Shown in pieces: positions 43,681 to 51,328 of a stretch of DNA of 64,000 nt; position 1 is the first letter of the stretch, and the number at the start of each line of letters is the position of its first letter. Made by a program: the position numbers and the translations under genes. The stretch is from assembly GCF_021278985.1 (NCBI RefSeq), contig NZ_CP082833.1, positions 124,001 to 188,000 on the forward strand, written 5' to 3'. The DNA is from Citrobacter rodentium NBRC 105723 = DSM 16636 (GTDB taxonomy: Bacteria > Pseudomonadota > Gammaproteobacteria > Enterobacterales > Enterobacteriaceae). The notes under the pieces were generated by a model. It had not been told where the DNA came from, ran no database searches, and worked only from the letters and a program-made list of their open reading frames with translations.

Positions 43681-43776
43681 ATATTTGCACGGCGTCACAC
43701 TTTGCGATGCCATAGCATTTTAGTCCATAAGATTAGCGGATCCTGCCTGACGGTTTTTATCCCCACTCACTACTGT
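43681..43776 (+). promoter_or_regulatory. CRP site, araI1-araI2 and PBAD promoter
   Basis: A CRP site (tttgc-acggcg-tcaca, 43684-43699) is followed by araI1 (TAGC...TCCATA, 43713-43729) and araI2 (tagcggatcctgcctga, 43734-43750). araI2 overlaps the -35 CTGACG (43747-43752); the -10 TACTGT is at 43771-43776 with 18-bp spacing. The order and spacing match E. coli PBAD. Confidence 0.88.
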
Positions 43777-43811
43777 TTCTCCATACCCGTATTTCTGGAT
43801 GGAGTGAAACG

Positions 43812-45521
43812 ATGGCGATAGCAATTGGCCTCGATTTTGGCAGTGATTCAGTGCGCGCTCTGGCTGTGGATTGCGCCACCGGCGACGAAGTCGCGACCAG
43901 CGTGGAATGGTATCCGCGCTGGCAGGAAGGACGTTACTGTGACGGTCCGAATAATCAGTTCCGCCATCATCCGCGCGACTACATTGAGTCGATGGAAGCG
44001 GCGCTGAAAAGCGTTCTGGCGGCGCTAAGCGCCGCACAGCGCGCGGAGGTTGTCGGCATTGGCGTCGACAGCACCGGCTCCACGCCAGCGCCGATTGACG
44101 CAGACGGCAACGTACTCGCCTTACGTCCGGAGTTCGCTGACAACCCGAACGCGATGTTCGTGCTGTGGAAAGACCACACCGCAGTGGAGGAAGCCGAAGC
44201 CATTACCCGCCTGTGCCATACGCCGGGTAAGGTCGACTACTCCCGCTACATCGGCGGCATTTACTCCAGCGAATGGTTCTGGGCGAAAATCCTTCATGTT
44301 ACCCGCCAGGACAGCGCTGTCGCCCAGGCTGCCGTCTCCTGGATTGAGCTGTGCGACTGGGTGCCCGCCCTGCTTTCCGGCACTACCCGTCCGCAGGAGA
44401 TTCGCCGCGGTCGTTGCAGCGCCGGGCATAAATCGCTGTGGCATGAGAGCTGGGGCGGTCTGCCTCCCGCCAGCTTCTTTGATGAGTTAGATCCCATCAT
44501 TAACCAGCATTTGGCGTATCCGCTGTTTACGGAAACCTTCACCGCCGATCTGCCGGTTGGCACGCTGTGCGCCGACTGGGCGCAGCGCCTCGGTCTGCCG
44601 CAGAGCGTGGTGATTTCCGGCGGCGCGTTTGACTGCCATATGGGCGCCGTGGGCGCGGGCGCGCAGCCGAACGCGCTGGTAAAAGTGATTGGCACCTCGA
44701 CCTGCGACATTCTGATTGCCGACAGGCAGAGCGTCGGCGAACGCGCGGTAAAAGGCATCTGCGGCCAAGTCGACGGTAGCGTGGTGCCGGGCTTTATCGG
44801 CCTTGAGGCCGGGCAGTCCGCCTTTGGCGATATCTACGCCTGGTTTGGCCGCGTTCTCGGCTGGCCGCTTGAACAACTCGCCGCCCAGCATCCGGAGCTG
44901 AAAACGCAGATCCAGGCCAGCCAGAAACAGCTTCTCCCGGCCTTAACCGAAGCGTGGGCGAAAAATCCGTCGCTGGATCATCTGCCGGTGGTGCTCGACT
45001 GGTTTAACGGCCGCCGCACTCCCAACGCCAACCAGCGCCTGAAAGGGGTAATTACCGATCTCAACCTCGCCACCGACGCGCCGGCGCTGTTTGGCGGACT
45101 GATTGCCGCGACCGCCTTTGGCGCGCGCGCCATCATGGAGTGCTTTACCGAACAGGGCATCGCCGTGAACAACGTGATGGCGCTCGGCGGCATCGCGCGT
45201 AAAAACAAGGTCATTATGCAGGCCTGCTGCGATGTGCTGAATCGCCCGCTGCAAATCGTCGCCTCCGATCAGTGCTGCGCGCTGGGAGCGGCAATTTTCG
45301 CCGCCGTGGCGGCCAGAGTGCATACCGATATCCCAGCCGCCCAGCAAAAAATGGCCAGCGCCGTGGAAAACACGCTGCAACCCAGCGCTGAACAGGCGCA
45401 GCGTTTCGAACAGCTTTATCGCCGCTACCAGCAGTGGGCGGTAAGCGCCGAGCAACATTATCTTCCGACTGCCGCCCCGGTCATTAACGCACCGGCTGAC
45501 CAGGCAATCCTGACTCACTAA
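43812..45521 (+). CDS. araB: L-ribulokinase
   Basis: AraB phosphorylates L-ribulose at C5 with ATP. It has 569 residues (E. coli 566) and is an FGGY-family sugar kinase. The N-terminal phosphate loop GLDFGSDSVRA is at 6-16, the central motif is SGGAFDCHMGAVGAG, and ALGGIARKNKVIMQ near 457-470 is the second FGGY signature region. It is the first gene of araBAD, with a GGAG ribosome site before the ATG. Confidence 0.98.
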   Translation: MAIAIGLDFGSDSVRALAVDCATGDEVATSVEWYPRWQEGRYCDGPNNQFRHHPRDYIESMEAALKSVLAALSAAQRAEVVGIGVDSTGSTPAPIDADGNVLALRPEFADNPNAMFVLWKDHTAVEEAEAITRLCHTPGKVDYSRYIGGIYSSEWFWAKILHVTRQDSAVAQAAVSWIELCDWVPALLSGTTRPQEIRRGRCSAGHKSLWHESWGGLPPASFFDELDPIINQHLAYPLFTETFTADLPVGTLCADWAQRLGLPQSVVISGGAFDCHMGAVGAGAQPNALVKVIGTSTCDILIADRQSVGERAVKGICGQVDGSVVPGFIGLEAGQSAFGDIYAWFGRVLGWPLEQLAAQHPELKTQIQASQKQLLPALTEAWAKNPSLDHLPVVLDWFNGRRTPNANQRLKGVITDLNLATDAPALFGGLIAATAFGARAIMECFTEQGIAVNNVMALGGIARKNKVIMQACCDVLNRPLQIVASDQCCALGAAIFAAVAARVHTDIPAAQQKMASAVENTLQPSAEQAQRFEQLYRRYQQWAVSAEQHYLPTAAPVINAPADQAILTH

Positions 45522-45531
45522 GGACACGACA

Positions 45532-47034
45532 ATGACTATTTTTGATAACTATGAAGTGTGGTTTGTAATCGGCAGCCAGCATTTGTACGGCCCGGAGACG
45601 CTGCGTCAGGTCACTCAGCATGCCGAGCACGTGGTTAAGGCGCTGAATGCGGAAGCGAAGCTGCCGTGTAAGCTGGTGCTGAAACCGCTGGGCACCACGC
45701 CGGATGAGATTACCGCCATTTGCCGTGACGCCAACTATGACGATCGCTGCGCGGGTCTGGTGGTGTGGCTGCATACCTTCTCACCGGCCAAAATGTGGAT
45801 CAACGGGCTGACCACGCTCAACAAGCCTCTGCTGCAGTTCCACACCCAGTTCAATGCCGCTCTGCCGTGGGACAGCATCGATATGGACTTTATGAACCTC
45901 AACCAGACCGCGCACGGTGGCCGCGAGTTCGGCTTTATCGGCGCGCGTATGCGTCAACAGCACGCGGTGGTCACCGGCCACTGGCAGGACAAACAGGCGC
46001 AGGCGCGCATTGGTTCCTGGATGCGCCATGCGGTATCGAAACAGGATACCCGCCATCTGAAAGTGTGCCGTTTCGGCGATAACATGCGTGAAGTGGCGGT
46101 CACCGACGGCGATAAGGTCGCCGCACAGATCAAGTTCGGCTTCTCGGTGAATACCTGGGCGGTGGGCGATCTGGTACAGGTGGTTAATTCCATCAGCGAC
46201 GGCGATATCAACGCGCTGATCGACGAGTATGAAAGCAGCTACACCCTGACGCCTGCCACGCAGATCCACGGCGAAAAACGACAAAACGTGCTGGAAGCAG
46301 CGCGCATCGAGCTGGGTATGAAGCGCTTCCTGGAACAGGGCGGCTTCCATGCTTTCACCACCACATTTGAAGATTTGCACGGCCTGAAACAGCTTCCTGG
46401 ACTGGCCGTACAGCGTCTGATGCAGCAGGGCTACGGCTTTGCGGGCGAAGGCGACTGGAAAACCGCCGCTCTGCTTCGCATCATGAAGGTGATGTCAACC
46501 GGTCTGCAGGGCGGCACCTCATTTATGGAGGATTACACCTACCACTTCGAGAAGGGCAATGACTTAGTGCTCGGCTCGCATATGCTGGAAGTGTGTCCGA
46601 CTATCGCAGTGGAAGAGAAACCGATCCTCGACGTCCAGCACCTCGGCATTGGGGGTAAAGACGACCCTGCGCGCCTGATCTTCAACACCCAAACCGGTCC
46701 GGCGATCGTCGCCAGCCTGATCGACCTCGGCGATCGCTATCGTCTGCTGGTCAACTGCATCGACACGGTGAAAACGCCGCACTCGCTGCCGAAACTGCCG
46801 GTCGCCAACGCGCTGTGGAAAGCGCAGCCGGATCTGCCGACCGCGTCCGAAGCGTGGATCCTCGCCGGCGGCGCGCACCATACCGTCTTCAGCCATGCGC
46901 TGGATCTGAACGATATGCGCCAGTTCGCTGAAATGCACGATATCGAAATCGCCGTGATTGATAACGATACCCGCCTGCCCGCCTTCAAAGACGCGCTGCG
47001 CTGGAACGAAGTGTATTACGGTTTTAAACGTTAA
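45532..47034 (+). CDS. araA: L-arabinose isomerase
   Basis: AraA converts L-arabinose to L-ribulose and is Mn2+-dependent. It has 500 residues as in E. coli. The metal-ligand region FMEDYTYHFEKGNDLVLGSHML (E near 333, H near 350) and the C-terminal histidine in GGAHHTVFS near 450 are present. It begins 10 bp after araB and is separated from araD by a repeat block. Confidence 0.98.
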   Translation: MTIFDNYEVWFVIGSQHLYGPETLRQVTQHAEHVVKALNAEAKLPCKLVLKPLGTTPDEITAICRDANYDDRCAGLVVWLHTFSPAKMWINGLTTLNKPLLQFHTQFNAALPWDSIDMDFMNLNQTAHGGREFGFIGARMRQQHAVVTGHWQDKQAQARIGSWMRHAVSKQDTRHLKVCRFGDNMREVAVTDGDKVAAQIKFGFSVNTWAVGDLVQVVNSISDGDINALIDEYESSYTLTPATQIHGEKRQNVLEAARIELGMKRFLEQGGFHAFTTTFEDLHGLKQLPGLAVQRLMQQGYGFAGEGDWKTAALLRIMKVMSTGLQGGTSFMEDYTYHFEKGNDLVLGSHMLEVCPTIAVEEKPILDVQHLGIGGKDDPARLIFNTQTGPAIVASLIDLGDRYRLLVNCIDTVKTPHSLPKLPVANALWKAQPDLPTASEAWILAGGAHHTVFSHALDLNDMRQFAEMHDIEIAVIDNDTRLPAFKDALRWNEVYYGFKR

Positions 47035-47044
47035 TTGGGTTATT

Positions 47045-47246
47045 GCCTGATGGCGCTTCGCTTATCAGGCCTACCCATAGACGTAGGCCGAATAAGCCAT
47101 CAGGCAAGGAAACAACGATCCTGTAGGCCGGATAAGCGAAGCGCCATCCGGCGGGGAGACAACGATCCTGTAGGCCGGATAAGCGAAGCGCCATCCGGCA
47201 GGGAAACAACGATCCTGTAGGCCGGATAAGCGGAGCGCCATCCGGC
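47045..47246 (+). repeat. BIME between araA and araD with 47-bp tandem repeat
   Basis: Five REP units: gcctgatggcg...ttatcaggc (47045-47070), a degenerate taggccgaataagccatcagg (47084-47104), and three near-identical taggccggataag...ccatccggc copies at 47124, 47171 and 47218. The last three repeat with an exact 47-bp period; the linker is gggagacaacgatcctg with single-base changes. The tail of the last copy, ggggga, supplies the araD ribosome site. Confidence 0.88.
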
Positions 47247-47259
47247 GGGGGAGACAACT

Positions 47260-47955
47260 ATGTTAGAAGATTTGAAACGCCAGGTGCTGGAGGCCAATCT
47301 GGCTTTGCCGCAGCATAACCTGGTCACGCTCACCTGGGGCAACGTCAGCGCCGTCGATCGCGAGCGTGGTGTTTTTGTTATCAAGCCTTCCGGCGTCGAT
47401 TACAGCGTGATGAGCGCGGAAGATATGGTGGTGGTCAGCATCGCCACGGGCGAAGTGGTTGAAGGCACGAAGAAACCCTCATCGGACACGCCGACCCATC
47501 GTTTGCTGTATCAGGCGTTCCCGACGATTGGCGGCATCGTACATACCCATTCGCGCCATGCGACGATCTGGGCGCAGGCCGGGCAGTCAATTCCGGCGAC
47601 GGGCACCACCCACGCCGACTATTTTTACGGCGCTATCCCCTGCACCCGCAAAATGACCGATGCGGAAATCAACGGCGAATATGAATGGGAAACGGGCAAT
47701 GTGATTGTCGAAACCTTTGAAAAACAGGGAATTGACGCGGCACACATGCCTGGCGTTCTGGTGCATTCCCACGGTCCTTTCGCCTGGGGTAAAAACGCCG
47801 AAGATGCGGTGCATAACGCTATTGTGTTAGAAGAAGTCGCTTATATGGGCATTTTTTGTCGCCAGCTCGCGCCGCAGCTACCGGAAATGCAGCAAACCCT
47901 GCTGGATAAGCATTATCTGCGTAAACACGGCGCGAAGGCTTACTACGGACAATAA
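47260..47955 (+). CDS. araD: L-ribulose-5-phosphate 4-epimerase
   Basis: AraD converts L-ribulose 5-phosphate to D-xylulose 5-phosphate, feeding the pentose phosphate pathway. It has 231 residues as in E. coli and is a class II aldolase-like zinc enzyme; zinc ligands H95 and H97 (VHTHSRH) and H171 (HSHGPF) are visible. The GGGGGAG ribosome site 6 bp before the ATG lies in the tail of the upstream tandem repeat. Confidence 0.98.
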   Translation: MLEDLKRQVLEANLALPQHNLVTLTWGNVSAVDRERGVFVIKPSGVDYSVMSAEDMVVVSIATGEVVEGTKKPSSDTPTHRLLYQAFPTIGGIVHTHSRHATIWAQAGQSIPATGTTHADYFYGAIPCTRKMTDAEINGEYEWETGNVIVETFEKQGIDAAHMPGVLVHSHGPFAWGKNAEDAVHNAIVLEEVAYMGIFCRQLAPQLPEMQQTLLDKHYLRKHGAKAYYGQ

Positions 47956-47959
47956 ATGC

Positions 47960-47993
47960 AAAATACGCGTCCCGACAGTGGCGCGTATTTTTA
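47960..47993 (+). terminator. araBAD terminator
   Basis: AAATACGCG and CGCGTATTT pair around a 12-base loop (47960-47989) and are followed by TTATT. It starts 4 bp after the araD stop. A-rich flanks on the left make it usable in the opposite direction by the convergent gene at 47991. Confidence 0.8.
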
Positions 47994-48374
47994 TTCCGGA
48001 ACACATTCAGCAAATGTGCTTTTTAGCATAAAACTATTCGGGCTGACGTATTTAATTACATTATCGAAGTATCCACGAACCTCCTCGCCCTCCAGCGAAT
48101 GAAAGAATATATAATCAGTGATAGTAGACTGCCACTTTTGCCCATGTAAGAAATAATTAATTACCGTATCGCGGTGACCATTTATCCGATCCGTCCCCTG
48201 CCAGTGAAAAAACGCATTCCCATCCTCAATGACCTCTGAACGCCATATCTGTCCCGTCCACGTTTTATACTCAATAAACCTGCTTACCGTTTTTAAATAG
48301 GGCCTTACAATCAATGTGTTAACAAAGAAATAGTTTAAATAATCGGACTGTTGCATGTGATTACAGACATTCAT
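47991..48374 (-). CDS. Unrecognised 127-residue protein
   Basis: I do not recognise this protein. It starts MNVCNHMQQSDYLNYFFVNT and ends STFAECVPE. It is rich in aromatic residues (Trp, Phe, Tyr), has no signal peptide or membrane segment, and contains only two cysteines (C4, C124). The ATG has a good ribosome site (GGAG eight bases upstream), which argues for a real gene. It lies convergent to araD in an AT-rich gap before polB, a composition unlike its neighbours and suggestive of an accessory insertion. No function is proposed. Confidence 0.65.
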   Translation of the reverse strand: MNVCNHMQQSDYLNYFFVNTLIVRPYLKTVSRFIEYKTWTGQIWRSEVIEDGNAFFHWQGTDRINGHRDTVINYFLHGQKWQSTITDYIFFHSLEGEEVRGYFDNVIKYVSPNSFMLKSTFAECVPE

Positions 48375-48699
48375 AAAAATACTCCATTAAAATTAAAAAC
48401 ATCCGTTAGCAGGCAGAGCCTGATATTGCTTTCGCATCTGTAACCCTACTCAAAAACGTGTCGTGGCTGACAAAAAACGCGTTGCCAGCATCTTTTATTA
48501 TGCAATAAAAGCTTTTTGAATATATTATATTCATGCGAAATAACCGGATGTTTCAAAAGAAAGTTTTACACCTACCGTTAATAGAAATAAAGAAAATTTC
48601 ATCTTTTTTGTTATTCCGAGAAATAAGTAACAGAATGAATCAGGCATAATTCCGAAATTCACAGCGACGCCTGATACGAACGTTTATTAATGATATTTG
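48375..48699. other. AT-rich gap upstream of polB and the unknown gene
   Basis: About 325 bp with no credible gene. A minus-strand TATAAT at 48529-48524 could be a -10 for the unknown gene, but its -35 is poor. The segment is clearly more AT-rich than the flanking core genes. Confidence 0.5.
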
Positions 48700-48707
48700 C
48701 TGTATAA

Positions 48708-48723
48708 CTGTACAAAAAAACAG
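48708..48723. promoter_or_regulatory. LexA (SOS) box of polB
   Basis: CTGTACAAAAAAACAG fits the LexA core CTGT-N8-ACAG perfectly. It ends exactly 20 bp before the polB -10, the same spacing I recall for the E. coli polB SOS box, and overlaps the -35 region. A second, imperfect copy (CTGT-N8-ACAA) overlaps it at 48700-48715. Confidence 0.85.
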
Positions 48724-48743
48724 TATCCACGAAAAAAACAGGT

Positions 48744-48749
48744 TATACT
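48744..48749 (+). promoter_or_regulatory. polB promoter, -10 element
   Basis: TATACT lies 30 bp before the polB GTG and aligns with the E. coli polB -10. The -35 is covered by the LexA box. Confidence 0.7.
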
Positions 48750-48778
48750 GATAGCGGGTAACGAAACAGGTACAGGGC

Positions 48779-51130
48779 GTGGCGCAAGCAGGTTTTATTT
48801 TAACCCGGCACTGGCGGGATACGCCGCAGGGTACAGAGATCTCATTCTGGCTGGCGACAGACAGCGGGCCTCTGCTGGCATCGCTCGCGCCGCAGGAGTC
48901 CGTCGCGTTTATCCCCGAACAGCATGTTCCGCGGGTAAAATCTCTGCTCGGTAGCGAAAATGGTTTTCGCCTGACGCCGCTCAACCTCAAAGATTTTCAC
49001 CGCCAGCCGGTTTCCGGCCTCTATTGCCGTTCGCACCGCCAGTTGATGCGTCTGGAAAAGCTGCTGCGCGAAAACGGCGTCACGGTGTATGAAGGCGATG
49101 TACGCCCGCCGGAACGCTATCTGATGGAGCGCTTTATCACCGCGCCGGTCTGGGTCGACGGCGAAGCGCGCGACGGCGCGCTCGTCAACGCGCGGCTGAA
49201 GCCGCATCCCGATTATCGCCCGCCGCTGCGCTGGCTCTCCCTGGATATTGAAACCACCCGCCACGGCGAACTGTACTGTATCGGGCTGGAAGGCTGCGGC
49301 CAGCGCATCGTTTATATGCTCGGTCCGGCAAACGGCGATGCCTCCGGGCTTGATTTTCAGCTTGAGTATGTCACCAGCCGCCCGCAGCTGCTGGAGAAGC
49401 TGAACGAATGGATCGCCCGCCACGATCCGGACGTTATCATCGGCTGGAATCTGGTGCAGTTCGATCTGCGTATGCTGCAAAAGCACGCCGAGCGTTACCG
49501 TATTCCCCTGCGCTTTGGCCGCGACAGCAGCGAGCTGGAATGGCGCGAACACGGTTTTAAAAATGGCGTTTATTTTGCTCAGGCTAAAGGACGGCTGATT
49601 ATCGACGGCATTGAAGCGCTAAAATCCGCGTTCTGGAACTTCTCATCATTTTCTCTCGAAGCCGTCTCGCAGGAGCTGCTGGGCGAAGGTAAATCGATCG
49701 ATAATCCGTGGGATCGCATGGATGAAATCGACAGGCGCTTCGCCGAAGATAAGCCCGCGCTCGCCACCTATAACCTGAAAGACTGCGAGCTGGTGACAAA
49801 GATATTTCATAAAACCGAGATCATGCCGTTTCTGTTGGAGCGCGCGACGGTCAACGGGCTGCCTGTCGATCGCCACGGCGGATCTGTCGCCGCCTTCGGG
49901 CACCTCTATTTTCCGCGTATGCACCGGGCAGGCTACGTTGCGCCGAATCTCGGCGAGGTGCCGCCGCACGCCAGCCCCGGCGGCTACGTCATGGATTCCC
50001 GTCCCGGCTTATACGACTCGGTGCTGGTGCTGGATTATAAAAGCCTCTACCCTTCGATCATTCGCACCTTTTTGATCGACCCGGTCGGTCTGGTTGAAGG
50101 GATGGCGCACCCGGACCCGCAGCACAGCACCGAAGGCTTTCTCGATGCCTGGTTCTCGCGTGAAAAGCACTGCCTGCCGGAAATCGTGACCGCTATCTGG
50201 CACGGTCGCGATGAGGCCAAACGTCAGGGCAATAAGCCGCTCTCCCAGGCGCTTAAGATCATCATGAACGCTTTCTACGGCGTGTTAGGCACCACCGCCT
50301 GCCGCTTCTTCGATCCCCGACTGGCCTCGTCGATCACCATGCGCGGTCATGCGATCATGCGCCAGACCAAAGCGCTGATCGAAGCGCAGGGCTATGACGT
50401 GATTTATGGCGATACCGACTCCACCTTCGTCTGGCTGAAGCGCGCCCGTAGCGAAGAAGAGGCCGCGCAAATCGGCCGTTCTCTGGTAGCGCACGTCAAC
50501 GCCTGGTGGCAACAGGAGCTGCAACGGCAGAATCTTACCAGCGCGCTTGAGCTGGAATATGAAACCCACTTTTGCCGCTTTCTGATGCCCACGATCCGCG
50601 GGGCGGATACCGGCAGCAAAAAGCGCTATGCCGGGCTGATTCAGGAAGGCGACGCGCAGAGGATGGTATTTAAGGGGCTGGAAACCGTGCGTACCGACTG
50701 GACGCCGCTGGCGCAGCAGTTTCAGCAGGAGCTGTATCTGCGCATTTTTCGTCACGAACCGTATCAGGACTACGTGCGTGAAACGATCGATAAACTGATG
50801 GCCGGTGAGCTGGACGACAGGCTGGTCTACCGCAAACGGCTGCGCAGGCCGTTAAGCGAATATCAGCGCAACGTTCCGCCGCACGTCCGCGCCGCGCGTC
50901 TCGCGGATGAGGAAAACCTGAAGCGGGGCCGCCCGGCGCAGTATCAGAATCGCGGCACCATTCAGTACCTCTGGACGGTAAACGGCCCTGAGCCGCGGGA
51001 CTACCAGCGCTCGCCGCTTGATTATGAACACTACCTGACGCGCCAGCTGCAACCCGTCGCCGAAGGCATCCTCCCTTTTATCGACGATAATTTTGCTACA
51101 CTACTGACAGGACAATTAGGGTTATTTTGA
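48779..51130 (+). CDS. polB: DNA polymerase II
   Basis: Pol II is an SOS-induced family B polymerase with proofreading that helps restart forks at lesions. It has 783 residues as in E. coli and starts with GTG, as there. Exo I is DIETTRHGE with D156 and E158. Polymerase motifs are DYKSLYPSII (A), KIIMNAFYG (B) and YGDTDSTF (C). All catalytic residues are in place. Control by LexA is supported by the box at 48708-48723. Confidence 0.98.
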   Translation: MAQAGFILTRHWRDTPQGTEISFWLATDSGPLLASLAPQESVAFIPEQHVPRVKSLLGSENGFRLTPLNLKDFHRQPVSGLYCRSHRQLMRLEKLLRENGVTVYEGDVRPPERYLMERFITAPVWVDGEARDGALVNARLKPHPDYRPPLRWLSLDIETTRHGELYCIGLEGCGQRIVYMLGPANGDASGLDFQLEYVTSRPQLLEKLNEWIARHDPDVIIGWNLVQFDLRMLQKHAERYRIPLRFGRDSSELEWREHGFKNGVYFAQAKGRLIIDGIEALKSAFWNFSSFSLEAVSQELLGEGKSIDNPWDRMDEIDRRFAEDKPALATYNLKDCELVTKIFHKTEIMPFLLERATVNGLPVDRHGGSVAAFGHLYFPRMHRAGYVAPNLGEVPPHASPGGYVMDSRPGLYDSVLVLDYKSLYPSIIRTFLIDPVGLVEGMAHPDPQHSTEGFLDAWFSREKHCLPEIVTAIWHGRDEAKRQGNKPLSQALKIIMNAFYGVLGTTACRFFDPRLASSITMRGHAIMRQTKALIEAQGYDVIYGDTDSTFVWLKRARSEEEAAQIGRSLVAHVNAWWQQELQRQNLTSALELEYETHFCRFLMPTIRGADTGSKKRYAGLIQEGDAQRMVFKGLETVRTDWTPLAQQFQQELYLRIFRHEPYQDYVRETIDKLMAGELDDRLVYRKRLRRPLSEYQRNVPPHVRAARLADEENLKRGRPAQYQNRGTIQYLWTVNGPEPRDYQRSPLDYEHYLTRQLQPVAEGILPFIDDNFATLLTGQLGLF

Positions 51131-51192
51131 CGCGTGACGAATCCGCCGCCATCCATTACCATAGCGCCCTTTCCATTCCTGGACCCAATGAA

Positions 51193-51229
51193 CCTTGCTG
51201 CCCACTTAGCATGGCGGCAGGGTCGTTTT
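51193..51229 (+). terminator. Putative polB terminator
   Basis: ccttgctgcc (51193-51202) and ggcggcaggg (51213-51222) form a 10-bp stem with two G-U pairs, followed by TCGTTTTA. It lies 63 bp after polB and 100 bp before rapA. The T-run is short. Confidence 0.6.
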
Positions 51230-51328
51230 ACTCTAAATAATTCGGGCGGCAGGCCTGCGGCGACGCGGCCAGCAGCCTGAAGTATGGCGAGTAGTGCCTG
51301 CAATTAAAGAGATAGAGCCGAACTAAAT

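Noticed and set aside
47084..47246. Possible CRISPR-like array (regular repeats every 47 bp)
   Set aside because: The linkers are nearly identical, not unique spacers, the repeat is a REP palindrome, and there are no cas genes nearby. It is a tandem BIME.
47024..47257. Minus-strand frame with repeated Leu-Pro-Asp-Gly segments
   Set aside because: The repeated peptide is only a translation of the REP array; there is no evidence of a gene.
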